Positions 56,662 through 64,000 of a stretch of DNA of 64,000 nt are shown piece by piece. Source of the DNA: Muribaculaceae bacterium (GTDB taxonomy: Bacteria; Bacteroidota; Bacteroidia; Bacteroidales; Muribaculaceae). The position numbers were made by a program, and so were the translations under genes. Under the pieces are notes generated by a model that saw nothing but the letters and a program-made list of their open reading frames with translations, was not told the DNA's origin and did no database searches. The stretch lies in assembly GCA_017473615.1 (NCBI GenBank), contig JAFUKL010000035.1, positions 19,443 to 83,442 on the forward strand. The letters run 5' to 3'. Position 1 is the stretch's first letter. Each line of letters starts with the position of its first letter.

Positions 56662-57060
56662 TTATTTCTCTTTTGCCGGAATCGTTGTACCCTCAATAAA
56701 CAGCGTGGTACGCCTCTCTCGTCCATTAGTTCTCACCTTTATATCCTTTTTGAATGCTCCGGGACGACCGGCAGGATTATACGTTACTTTTATTTCTCCG
56801 CTTTTTCCCGGCGCAATAGGTTTCTTGGTATATTCATGACTGGTACAACCACAGGACACAGAAACATCCACGATAATTAGAGGCTTATTACCTGTATTTA
56901 CTATCTTAAATGTGGTACTCACCGGTCCTTTTTCTTCCTTTATTATACCGAAGTCATGCATCTTATCGGGAAATGTTCCTTGTGCATATTTCTTATCACC
57001 GGCAATAGCTGCTACCGACAAAAGTATAACAGTAATCACTGCAATTAAGATACGTTTCAT
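56662..57060 (-). CDS. Secreted DUF1573 protein, short form
   Basis: A 132-residue protein with a signal peptide (MKRILIAVITVILLSVAAIA) and a single DUF1573 domain: HDFGIIKEEKGPVSTTFKI, VSVSCGCTSHEY and IKVTYNPAGRPGAFKKDI. It matches the first domain of the downstream long form. First gene of the four-gene minus-strand run. Function unknown. Confidence 0.9.
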   Translation of the reverse strand: MKRILIAVITVILLSVAAIAGDKKYAQGTFPDKMHDFGIIKEEKGPVSTTFKIVNTGNKPLIIVDVSVSCGCTSHEYTKKPIAPGKSGEIKVTYNPAGRPGAFKKDIKVRTNGRERRTTLFIEGTTIPAKEK

Positions 57061-57199
57061 TTTTATATTTATTAAACTGACACCAATAGTGTACTGTATT
57101 TATAATACATCCATATTTATCTCTTAAAACACAAAAATACAAATAAAAGATTAGAAACACTCCTATTTCAATAAATTTATCATTAGAACAACGTTTCTT

Positions 57200-57245
57200 T
57201 ATCTGCTATTATAATATTTTAGTTATCTTTGAAATCGTATACGAT
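57200..57245 (+). promoter_or_regulatory. bcp promoter with palindrome at the transcription start
   Basis: TATCTTTG at 57224-57231 fits the -7 consensus; a weak -33 element lies near 57200. Just after it ATCGTATACGAT (57234-57245) is a perfect 12-base palindrome, placed where a repressor would block initiation. The GTATAC core recalls GntR-type sites (inference). Confidence 0.5.
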
Positions 57246-57261
57246 AATAAACTTATATATT

Positions 57262-57720
57262 ATGAACATTGGAGATAAAGTTCCTGAAATTCTTGGAAAA
57301 GATGAGAACGGAGAAGAAATAAAACTTAGTGCATATCGAGGAAAAAAGATTGTGCTATATTTTTACCCTAAAGACAACACGTCAGGATGTACTGCAGAAG
57401 CATGCAGTCTGAGAGATAAATACGCCGACTTGCGCAAACAAGGATATGAAGTAATAGGAGTAAGTGTAGACAGCGAAGTGTCTCACCGCAAATTCATCAC
57501 AAAGTACGCACTGCCATTCCCGCTAATAGCTGATACCGACAAAAAGTTGGTAGAACAGATGGGTGTATGGGGCGAAAAAAGTATGTACGGACGCAAATAC
57601 ATGGGAACTTTCCGTACTACTTTTATCATTGATGAAAACGGAATCATCGAAAAAATATTCTCACCCAAAGAAATCAATACCAAAACCCACGGAGAACAAA
57701 TCCTCTCACTACAAATATAA
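57262..57720 (+). CDS. bcp: Thioredoxin-dependent thiol peroxidase (Bcp/PrxQ)
   Basis: A 152-residue peroxiredoxin. The ATG at 57262 was chosen because the longer frame begins at a TTG over the promoter palindrome. The peroxidatic cysteine is in YPKDNTSGCTAEACSLRD, with a second cysteine five residues later as in PrxQ. GVSVDSEVSHRKF and FIIDENGIIEKIF follow. It reduces peroxides using thioredoxin; useful for oxygen stress in an anaerobe. Confidence 0.95.
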   Translation: MNIGDKVPEILGKDENGEEIKLSAYRGKKIVLYFYPKDNTSGCTAEACSLRDKYADLRKQGYEVIGVSVDSEVSHRKFITKYALPFPLIADTDKKLVEQMGVWGEKSMYGRKYMGTFRTTFIIDENGIIEKIFSPKEINTKTHGEQILSLQI

Positions 57721-57755
57721 TCAACATTCGATTAAATAATGGATATGAACACTTT

Positions 57756-57783
57756 AAAAAGGGCTGACATTAAAAGCCAGCCC
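57756..57783 (-). terminator. Rho-independent terminator of the lipoprotein pair
   Basis: GGGCTG and CAGCCC (57761-57766, 57778-57783) form a 6-bp GC-rich stem, followed by five T on the minus strand. It lies 44 bases past the stop at 57827. Confidence 0.8.
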
Positions 57784-57826
57784 ATGTATAATTCGTTTAC
57801 AATCAATCGCAATCTATATTAAAATT

Positions 57827-58297
57827 TCATGGAACAAATTCCCCGTCACAATTAAGATTATATGAATTCGTAGAATAATTAAACGAATTAAAAATAGAAA
57901 CATTTCCGGTCACTCTCAATTTAGTTTTACTAATAAATTCCAATTTTGCATAAATATCAAATATTCGGTACGTACTTGAAACCGGTTGATAAACACTTAT
58001 CGTAATAATTGCAGAATTTGCAGAAGTTTTACGATAAGAATATTCTCCCCTGTAAGATGAAAAATTAGTCTTCACCTCTGAAGAATTAACAATTTCAAAG
58101 TCATCATATGGATACAAAGAATGTCCCGATTCATGCCATCTAATATGCTGTCCTATCAATAAATTATCCGGAGCTAAATCAGATATTATTTCTTCATTTA
58201 CTTCCTCCTCTATTATAACTTCAGGTTCATCTTTTTTACAACTCACAATTACTAACGCAAATAAAAATAAACCAAAAAATAATTTAATTTGTTTCAT
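57827..58297 (-). CDS. Hypothetical lipoprotein
   Basis: A 156-residue protein with a lipoprotein signal (LFALVIVSCKKDE) and an acidic linker of Glu residues. The remainder is a small beta-type domain with many Ser and Tyr (SSYRGEYSYRKTSANSAIIT, LRVTGNVSIFNSF). I do not recognise a family. Five bases after the LysM lipoprotein gene and followed by a terminator, so the two form an operon. Confidence 0.75.
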   Translation of the reverse strand: MKQIKLFFGLFLFALVIVSCKKDEPEVIIEEEVNEEIISDLAPDNLLIGQHIRWHESGHSLYPYDDFEIVNSSEVKTNFSSYRGEYSYRKTSANSAIITISVYQPVSSTYRIFDIYAKLEFISKTKLRVTGNVSIFNSFNYSTNSYNLNCDGEFVP

Positions 58298-58302
58298 AAG
58301 AT

Positions 58303-58908
58303 TTAAAAATATATTACTATCAATGTTCCTTCTTTGAGTTTAGATGACTTTATTTGATTCCATTTTATAATATCTGTAGTTCGCACATTATACTTTTTGG
58401 CAATACTATCAAGCGTTTCTCCTTTTTTTACTTCATGATGAAACATCATTGAATCTCCTTGTTGTTGTGATATACGTTGTTGACTTATAGGCTGCTGATA
58501 TTCCATTTTATTATCTTCTGTAATAAAACGTTCATTATATTTGTCTTCAAAATCTTCTATATATATAGGTGTTCCTTCCACAATATAATTAGACTGACCA
58601 TAAAAAGGAGGAATGTACCAATCGTTAGACTTTATAACTCCATCAGCAAGCCCTATTGCACCAGGATATTGTTCGATAGCCTTATCGATAGCTTCTTTCA
58701 TACTTTTAAAACCTGCGGGTATAATTAAAACAATATGTTTTTTATCAACCCCTTTTACTCGCATGTTTGCTTTCCTAATTTTTTCTCCATTAGTTCCCAT
58801 TGGAACGTTTTTGGTAGATATAACAGTAAAATCCGTTAATCTACTTGTACAGCTATCCATTGATAGCATCAGCACCATAAGTAGTGCCATAAATAAACTT
58901 TTCTTCAT
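58303..58908 (-). CDS. LysM-domain lipoprotein
   Basis: A 201-residue protein. The signal MKKSLFMALLMVLMLSMDSC ends in a lipobox-like Cys. Residues ~25-130 form a domain I do not recognise (NVPMGTNGEKIRKANMRVKG, GLADGVIKSNDWYIPP). A Gln-rich linker leads to a C-terminal LysM module (HEVKKGETLDSIAKKYNV, IIKWNQIKSSKLKEG), which binds peptidoglycan. Probably envelope-anchored. Operon with the following lipoprotein. Confidence 0.82.
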   Translation of the reverse strand: MKKSLFMALLMVLMLSMDSCTSRLTDFTVISTKNVPMGTNGEKIRKANMRVKGVDKKHIVLIIPAGFKSMKEAIDKAIEQYPGAIGLADGVIKSNDWYIPPFYGQSNYIVEGTPIYIEDFEDKYNERFITEDNKMEYQQPISQQRISQQQGDSMMFHHEVKKGETLDSIAKKYNVRTTDIIKWNQIKSSKLKEGTLIVIYF

Positions 58909-58975
58909 AATTAAAATTTATTGGGATAAGGACTTCGACATCCCATATTTTCAATAATTTTTAATCCAAAGACAT

Positions 58976-59013
58976 AAAAAAACGTGAAGCCCTGCACTGC
59001 CGCTCGCTCCACG
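58976..59013 (-). terminator. Rho-independent terminator of the noncoding RNA
   Basis: On the minus strand CGTGGAGC (59013-59006) pairs with GCTTCACG (58990-58983), 8 bp with one G-U, followed by seven T (58982-58976). No coding gene ends here, which supports a separate RNA transcript. Confidence 0.85.
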
Positions 59014-59315
59014 GTTAGAGGCTCTGGTAAGCCCGAATGTCAGAAACGAGCAACGCCGAGCCCCACGCCGATATGTAGATATAACACCTTTACTATACTA
59101 AATATGCTTAGGCATACGAATACACCAAGAACAATATCATATAGCATTGGCATGTATATAACACACCCCCGGGGCATTCACGTTACTTTGTTTTTTGACA
59201 TTCATTGAAATTTACCAGATTTCTAACCGTCAAAATCAAAGCGTAGTAAACGCCTTAATATGTCTTGTTCCCACACTCTAAAATCCTCTCACGGATTCAC
59301 CGCGTGGGATACAAG
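58976..59315 (-). ncRNA. Structured noncoding RNA gene, about 335 nt, family not identified
   Basis: A minus-strand unit with a -7 box at 59325-59318 and a terminator at its end, and no convincing coding frame. Predicted helices: a 5' hairpin (59315-59304 with 59274-59264, one bulge); a long rod pairing 59254-59237 with 59190-59173 around an internal loop, with further nested 7-bp (UUUUGAC/GUCAAAA) and 5-bp stems inside; a UAUGC-CUAA-GCAUA hairpin; and a GC-rich 3' part ending in the terminator. It lacks the landmarks of RNase P RNA, tmRNA and SRP RNA. A rod with internal bubbles recalls 6S RNA, but the separate 5' hairpin does not. The rest of the 58909-59511 gap holds the next gene's promoter. 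Confidence 0.7.
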
Positions 59316-59317
59316 CA

Positions 59318-59325
59318 CAAAAGTA
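59318..59325 (-). promoter_or_regulatory. -7 box of the noncoding RNA promoter
   Basis: TACTTTTG on the minus strand matches TAnnTTTG exactly. The -33 element is weak. Confidence 0.55.
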
Positions 59326-59445
59326 AGAAAAATAACCGAAAACATATAGAAGTTGTTTTAATTTTATTTCGAGATTATTTTAATGTATATAAAACATGAA
59401 CCAATGTAAAACTTGGAATAACATTTTTAAGAAAATTCAAAACAG

Positions 59446-59477
59446 TTTCTATGTTTTTTACAAAAACATTATCTTTG
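59446..59477 (+). promoter_or_regulatory. Promoter of the GYF_2/dispanin gene
   Basis: TTTC (59446-59449), a 20-base spacer and TATCTTTG (59470-59477), 34 bases before the start codon. Confidence 0.55.
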
Positions 59478-59511
59478 TAATTACTTTGTTCAACTAAATA
59501 TTTTTAAGGTT

Positions 59512-60180
59512 ATGAAATTCTGGATTAGAATAAACGGTTTGCAAGAAGGTCCTATGGACATTGAACAGCTGAAAGCACAAAAAATAACTCCTACCACCTA
59601 TGTGTGGTGTGCAGGAATGAAAGATTGGGCCTATGCAAGGGATGTTGCCGATTTGCAAGACATTATTACGACAAATTGCGAAAGCGAAGAGCCGGAAAAC
59701 ATCAATCCCCAAAATATTGTAACCGCAACCGAAAATTCTTTTTCAGCCGCAACCGAGCCGGCGTTTACAGAAACGCACCCCGAGCAAACACAAGAAACAA
59801 ATCCGTATGAACAAAAGACTGAACTTTCGGCAGAAGAGCAACACTCTCCCCAAGCAGAAACTGAACAAAAAGAGCCTGTTCAACCCACCTTTATCACAAC
59901 TGATACACACATAAAGTCAAATCAACCGGTATATGAAGAACGCCCTTGTCCGTCCAATAATATGGTTTGGGCAATTCTAACCACAATATTCTGCTGCCAA
60001 CCCCTTGGAATAGTAGCTATTATCCTTGCAGCACAAGTGAGCAGCAAATACTATGAGAGCGGATATGATACAGCTAAAAAATACAGCGATTGGACTGCAA
60101 TCTTATGTATTGCAAACATCGTGCTGGCAATATTATTGGTATCTGTATTCACTCCGCTGTTATTATTTGCTGAAATTTAA
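59512..60180 (+). CDS. GYF_2-domain and dispanin (CD225)-like membrane protein
   Basis: A 222-residue protein. Residues 1-50 form a GYF_2/DUF4339 domain (FWIRINGLQEGPMDIEQLKA, YVWCAGMKDWAYA). A Glu/Thr/Gln-rich linker of about 85 residues follows. The C-terminal part has two membrane segments with the CD225/dispanin pattern (NNMVWAILTTIFCCQPLGIV, AIILAAQVSSKYYESGY). Such proteins recur in Bacteroidetes; the function is unknown. Followed after 21 bases by a DUF2752 gene. Confidence 0.87.
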   Translation: MKFWIRINGLQEGPMDIEQLKAQKITPTTYVWCAGMKDWAYARDVADLQDIITTNCESEEPENINPQNIVTATENSFSAATEPAFTETHPEQTQETNPYEQKTELSAEEQHSPQAETEQKEPVQPTFITTDTHIKSNQPVYEERPCPSNNMVWAILTTIFCCQPLGIVAIILAAQVSSKYYESGYDTAKKYSDWTAILCIANIVLAILLVSVFTPLLLFAEI

Positions 60181-60201
60181 AAACCACAAGCAACTGAGAG
60201 T

Positions 60202-60579
60202 ATGGGTCGCAGAATTATCATCATATCGGTCGCTGCGATTGCTATAATTGCTTTCTTGCTCACATATTTGCTGTTTGACCCTACAGCCTACGAAATCTTT
60301 CCCAAGTGCCAATTTTTGGCATATACAGGACTGAAATGCCCCGGATGCGGTTCACAACGGGCTATTCATGACTTGCTCAACGGCAAACTTTGTGAGGCAA
60401 TGAAGTTCAACGCCGTTTTCGTATTGTCATTGGTCATTGTAGCCATATACATATACGGAGAATTTATCAAGATAAAACACCCTGCGTTCTACCATGCCAT
60501 AAGTTCGCGCACTGTGATTTACTCGTTAGCTGCAATATACATCGCATGGTGGATATTACGGAATATTTTTAATTGGTAG
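60202..60579 (+). CDS. DUF2752 family membrane protein
   Basis: A 125-residue protein with three membrane segments. The family motif CPGCGSQRAIHDLLNGKL (residues ~47-64) contains the paired cysteines. Function unknown. It overlaps the end of the convergent flippase gene by 11 bases. Confidence 0.9.
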   Translation: MGRRIIIISVAAIAIIAFLLTYLLFDPTAYEIFPKCQFLAYTGLKCPGCGSQRAIHDLLNGKLCEAMKFNAVFVLSLVIVAIYIYGEFIKIKHPAFYHAISSRTVIYSLAAIYIAWWILRNIFNW

Positions 60580-62044
60580 ATTTACGCAATCTTCTACGTA
60601 TTCCCCCGAACGCATATTCCAATACGTCCTCCTGAATTTTGGATTTAAACAGTTTATTCGCCAACAAATACACTCCTCCGGCCACGCACACCTGCATAAT
60701 AAATAACAGCCACGCATTGGTGACAGCATAAGACAACATCACAGCCGGCGTCAACGCTACTGCTGTGAGAACTACATACGGCATCACACCCTTAACCAAC
60801 GCCCAACGGCTGTATCCGGTAACTTTACCCACAAGATAAAGCGCATAGAAATAATAAACAACTCCGGCAAAAACCTGCCCTGCCACAAGCCATGTAATGC
60901 CAAACGGTATAGTTACCACTATAGCAAGCACTGTAGATAGGTCTTTCACAATCTCTGAATAAACATACTTACGGGAAGCTCCACATGCTATAATATAGTT
61001 ATTGTATAGCGATGTGACAATCGTAAATATTCCGCGCAGTGCAAGCAACTGGAACATAAGCACCGCACTATCCCATTTTGTTCCAAAAAATATATGAAAA
61101 ATCTGTGTGCTGCTCACCACCAATAAACCCATTGAGAAGAATGTAATATAACCGGTGAAACGATTTGTCTTTGCAATCATTCGGGCGTATTCCTGCTTAT
61201 CATCCTGTTTGGCACTCAACAGAGGCAGGAATGATGCTGTAAATACTTGTGAAAGCGACATCACACCCATTTTGCTCCATTTATCGGCTTGGCTGTAATT
61301 TCCCAACTGTACAAGATTATAGTGTGCGCCTATGATAAAGGAATATATATTTTGGAAAACCGTATTCAAGAAAGAACTCGCCATTACTCCTACACCGACG
61401 CTGAAGATAGAACGTAATGACGACATACTGAAAAAACAACGAGGTCTCCATGAAGAGGTGAGCCATAAAATACTCGACTTCATAGCAGCAAGTACTATAG
61501 ACTGCCACACGATAGCCCAAGCACCATATCCGCATAAAGCCAACCAAATTCCCACAATACCGCTCACAACAAGTCCTATTACATTACTTATGGCTATCAT
61601 CTTCACCGTCATCTGTTTCATCAGCCTGTTGGTTTGGACTATTGCCGTTGAATTAAGAATGAATGTAAGAAACATTACACGGGAAAGTGGAATAAGTCTG
61701 CCTTCTGCATGAAAAATGCCGTCAATCCACGGAGCAAAAAACCACAGCACGACATAAAGCATAATACTCATTCCGAGATTAAACCAAAATACCGTGCTGT
61801 AATCGGCATCAGTAGGGTTCTTGCGTTGTATTAGAGCTGTTGAGAAACCACTATCTACAAATAGAGATGCAAATGCCTGAAAAACAAGTATTGCTCCTAC
61901 AATTCCAAATTCCTCCTTTGATACCACATTGGCAAGTACTATACCCGTTACGGCATACAGTACTTGAGAAGAGAACTTATCGATTGTGTTCCACTTCAAA
62001 GTCCTTGCGGTCTTCAATTTCAGCCCGGAATCATTCGGTTGCAT
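60569..62044 (-). CDS. Lipopolysaccharide/O-antigen flippase (WzxC-like, MOP superfamily)
   Basis: A 491-residue polytopic protein. It begins LKWNTIDKFSSQVLYAVTGI, the usual opening of WzxC/colanic-type exporters, and FGIVGAILVFQAFASLFVDSG is the second conserved block. About 14 hydrophobic segments. It should flip lipid-linked polysaccharide units. It follows the GH10-like gene by 35 bases on the same strand and ends inside DUF2752 (convergent). Confidence 0.9.
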   Translation of the reverse strand: MQPNDSGLKLKTARTLKWNTIDKFSSQVLYAVTGIVLANVVSKEEFGIVGAILVFQAFASLFVDSGFSTALIQRKNPTDADYSTVFWFNLGMSIMLYVVLWFFAPWIDGIFHAEGRLIPLSRVMFLTFILNSTAIVQTNRLMKQMTVKMIAISNVIGLVVSGIVGIWLALCGYGAWAIVWQSIVLAAMKSSILWLTSSWRPRCFFSMSSLRSIFSVGVGVMASSFLNTVFQNIYSFIIGAHYNLVQLGNYSQADKWSKMGVMSLSQVFTASFLPLLSAKQDDKQEYARMIAKTNRFTGYITFFSMGLLVVSSTQIFHIFFGTKWDSAVLMFQLLALRGIFTIVTSLYNNYIIACGASRKYVYSEIVKDLSTVLAIVVTIPFGITWLVAGQVFAGVVYYFYALYLVGKVTGYSRWALVKGVMPYVVLTAVALTPAVMLSYAVTNAWLLFIMQVCVAGGVYLLANKLFKSKIQEDVLEYAFGGIRRRLRKSTN

Positions 62045-62079
62045 CTCCAGTTTATTCTAAAAAAATCAGATTTCAGTCA

Positions 62080-63657
62080 TCATTTGCCTCTATACCCGAC
62101 TTTCACCGGAGTAAATTCATTGGAATACCCATCATACACGCATATTGCATACCAATGATTCTTACGCTTGTTTTTAGGCAATTGATATTTATTATCATAA
62201 GAAATTGCAAGCAAATATTTTGCATCCAAACCGTCACCATCAGCACTCATGGCATCAGCATAAGATACTTTATTGGGTACAGCATATATAGTATATTTCA
62301 CTATGGAGTTGCCATGCTCAACTTTATCCCAACTTAATACACCTTTCTTTTTGACAGCATTAGATACTTCTCCAAGATTCGGTGCTGATTTCCATGTGAT
62401 TACAGGATTTAAAGCCAACGTATTGTAACAATGCTTTTTTAATGTATCTCCCGGAGCCGGCTCACCCGCATTGCGTGCATACAATCCTCTTGAACCGAAA
62501 AAGATAGAACCGGGTGCATTATTCTTCGTGTACTTGCGATTCAACTCTACCTGTGTTACATATTCACCGAATACACTTGGATCCGGTTTTCTTGAACGTG
62601 GACGTTCCCCCTTGGCAGGACGACGATTTGCCGAACCCATAGTGTGACTTGAATAGAAATGACGTCCGAAGTAAGCTGCAGCACGACTCCAATATTCACA
62701 AATAGGTTCATAAGGAGCTGTTTCATGCCATGTTGCCCAATAAATCTGCGGAGACAAGAAATCTATGGTTTTCTGGTCAAGCCAAGCCACTGGATCAGAG
62801 AAAATAGTTGCATACTGCCAGTCAGGAGCTTTCACGTCACAAGGTTTCAAGTCGGCATAACGTGCTCCGGAAGTTTCAGCCTTACCGGCAACACCGGCAG
62901 GAGAAATACCAAACCTCACATCCGGGCGCAATGCTTGTATCATCTCATACACTTCTTTCACCATAAGATTAACGTGTGCTCGACGCCAATCACCTATACT
63001 CATGCCGTTAGATGTTACATTATATAATGCATAATCGGCAGCCGTACTATCCTGAGCAATATAATTAGGATAAAAATAATCATCAAACAGCACACCATCT
63101 ACAGCATAGTTTTCCACAACTTCTTTGCATACATCAACAATCCGCTTACGACATTTATCCAAAGCCGGGTTCAGTGTTACATATTTTCCATCATGAGACA
63201 ACAGCCATCCGTCACGTTGCATTTCTCTGTCATGCTCGGTATCCCACTTGTAGCTGTTTCTCGACCAGCGATACGGATTCATCCATGCCCAACACTCCAT
63301 TCCGCGCTTGTGACATTCTTCTACACAGAATGTAAGAGGATCCCATCCCGGATCAAGACCTCTTTCTCCGGTAAGATATGATGACCAAGGGCAATACGAT
63401 GATTTATACATTGCATCGCTCTCACTGCGCACTTGGAAACACACAGACGTTATGTTTAAAGCTTTCATCTTATCAAGATAATCACGCATTTCCTGCTTTT
63501 GTAAAGCCTGTATACTATCTCCCATTCCTACGGTTTTAGGCCAATCCATACTGCCCACCGTTGTATACCACACTGAACGTAACTCTCGTTTAGGATTATC
63601 TGCTTGCAACCAGCTTGCAGACAATATTACCGCCAAAGCGGTAAGTAATATTTTCAT
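62080..63657 (-). CDS. Secreted GH10-like glycosidase (GHL10, DUF187 family)
   Basis: A 525-residue protein read from the ATG at 63657, which gives a clean signal peptide (MKILLTALAVILSASWLQA). The barrel domain has ELRSVWYTTVGSMDWP, CFQVRSESDAMYKS, MECWAWMNPYRWSRN and YAVDGVLFDDYFYP, the typical blocks of the glycosyl-hydrolase-like 10 family. A fibronectin III-like C-terminal part (NLGEVSNAVKKKGVLSWDKV) follows. Members act on peptidoglycan or other glycans; substrate unknown. Divergence from the rRNA operon does not occur: both lie on the minus strand. Confidence 0.9.
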   Translation of the reverse strand: MKILLTALAVILSASWLQADNPKRELRSVWYTTVGSMDWPKTVGMGDSIQALQKQEMRDYLDKMKALNITSVCFQVRSESDAMYKSSYCPWSSYLTGERGLDPGWDPLTFCVEECHKRGMECWAWMNPYRWSRNSYKWDTEHDREMQRDGWLLSHDGKYVTLNPALDKCRKRIVDVCKEVVENYAVDGVLFDDYFYPNYIAQDSTAADYALYNVTSNGMSIGDWRRAHVNLMVKEVYEMIQALRPDVRFGISPAGVAGKAETSGARYADLKPCDVKAPDWQYATIFSDPVAWLDQKTIDFLSPQIYWATWHETAPYEPICEYWSRAAAYFGRHFYSSHTMGSANRRPAKGERPRSRKPDPSVFGEYVTQVELNRKYTKNNAPGSIFFGSRGLYARNAGEPAPGDTLKKHCYNTLALNPVITWKSAPNLGEVSNAVKKKGVLSWDKVEHGNSIVKYTIYAVPNKVSYADAMSADGDGLDAKYLLAISYDNKYQLPKNKRKNHWYAICVYDGYSNEFTPVKVGYRGK

Positions 63658-63823
63658 GTTAAGCCTCATATAAAAGTATTTTTAATCATCGAGCTAAAGT
63701 TAATAATATTTATCCATATTCACCTCATATACCCACCCATTAAATTATCACCAAAATAATATTTTGTCCCGGTGTAATCTTTATTCCTTATTACTCCCAT
63801 TGCTCCTTTCGGGAGGGAGAGGG

Positions 63824-63888
63824 TAAAAAAAGAGAGAAGAGAAAGAGGTGTGCGGTCTCGTGAACCGTCGGCTCTCTTTCTCTTCTCT
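63824..63888 (-). terminator. rRNA operon terminator
   Basis: A perfect 15-bp stem (63833-63847 with 63874-63888) encloses a 26-base loop and is followed on the minus strand by a run of seven T. It lies directly after the 5S rRNA. A smaller GAAA-loop hairpin (CTCC/GGAG) follows near 63804-63816. The 63658-63823 stretch holds no other recognised feature apart from an imperfect -7 box for the glycosidase gene (63702-63695). Confidence 0.88.
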
Positions 63889-63895
63889 TCACATA

Positions 63896-64000
63896 GGCGG
63901 CGATTGCCTGCTCTCCCGCTTTCGCAGTACCATCGGTGCTACGGGGCTTAACTTCTCTGTTCGGAATGGGTAGAGGTGGATCCCCCGCGCTGTCATCGCC
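63896..64000 (-). rRNA. rrf: 5S ribosomal RNA, 5' end beyond the window
   Basis: Read on the minus strand, the sequence has the 5S signature CCGAACAGAGAAGTTAAGCC and ends in GGCAATCGCCGCC, which pairs with the GGCGAT at the window edge to form helix I. A few bases of the 5' end are missing. It is the last gene of an rRNA operon whose 23S and 16S genes should lie past 64000. Confidence 0.93.

Noticed and set aside
58984-59208. 74-residue plus-strand frame in the 59-kb gap
   Set aside because: It runs opposite to the structured RNA unit, has no promoter or ribosome site, and its sequence has no protein-like pattern.
58976-59315. tmRNA, RNase P RNA or SRP RNA as identity of the noncoding RNA
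   Set aside because: There is no tRNA-like end or tag frame ending in ALAA, no GAGGAAAGTC block of RNase P, and no SRP domain-IV motif.

Overview
The window looks like a chromosome segment of a gut-type Bacteroidales bacterium, possibly Muribaculaceae-like (the family is my inference). Pointers are the Bacteroidetes order of the division/cell-wall cluster (rsmH, an FtsL-like protein, a PASTA-bearing ftsI, murE, mraY, murD, ftsW, murG, murC, ftsQ, ftsA, ftsZ), many promoters of the form TTTG-N19-21-TAnnTTTG, few Shine-Dalgarno sites, DUF1573 proteins, Wzi-type capsule proteins and C-terminal sorting-like domains on secreted proteins. I see no phage, insertion sequence or CRISPR array.

Layout. 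1-10.1 kb: three large secreted proteins on the minus strand, namely a subtilisin-like protease cut by the window edge, a GLUG-type repeat protein, and a 1530-residue protein with a duplicated ~440-residue half. The first and third share a conserved promoter/leader. 10.4-11.2 kb: a RelB-type antitoxin with a PIN-type toxin. 11.2-17.3 kb: secreted endonuclease/phosphatase-fold protein, DUF456 protein, CE7-like esterase, Lrp-type regulator, two FKBP-type prolyl isomerases and a cysteine-free sirtuin. 17.5-32.9 kb: the dcw cluster without mraZ, followed by a GatB/YqeY-domain protein and serS. 34.8-42.0 kb: DUF115-like protein, Wzi-like porin, small lipoprotein, tyrS, tRNA-Gln, ruvB and a flippase. 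42.2-44.9 kb: anaerobic ribonucleotide reductase nrdD-nrdG. 44.9-48.9 kb: metG-manC-glycosyltransferase (minus). 49.2-51.9 kb: obgE, then a radical SAM gene overlapping a YhhQ-type queuosine-precursor transporter gene. 51.9-57.1 kb: manA, then an operon of two DUF1573 genes, meaB and a GH26-like lipoprotein. 57.3-60.6 kb: bcp, two lipoproteins, a strongly structured noncoding RNA gene, and GYF_2/dispanin and DUF2752 membrane proteins. 60.6-64 kb: flippase, GH10-like glycosidase, and the 3' end of an rRNA operon (5S rRNA, minus strand) cut by the right edge.

How the genes work together. The central block makes lipid II from UDP-MurNAc-peptide and builds the division ring. Manose-sugar genes (manA, manC), a glycosyltransferase, two flippases and a Wzi-like protein point to surface polysaccharide assembly, although they are scattered rather than in one locus. 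The most interesting leads are the radical SAM gene with an unusual CX4CX2C cluster motif coupled to a queuosine-precursor transporter, the ~335-nt structured RNA near 59 kb, the GH26-like protein that has lost its acid/base motif, and the leader shared by two secreted-protein genes.
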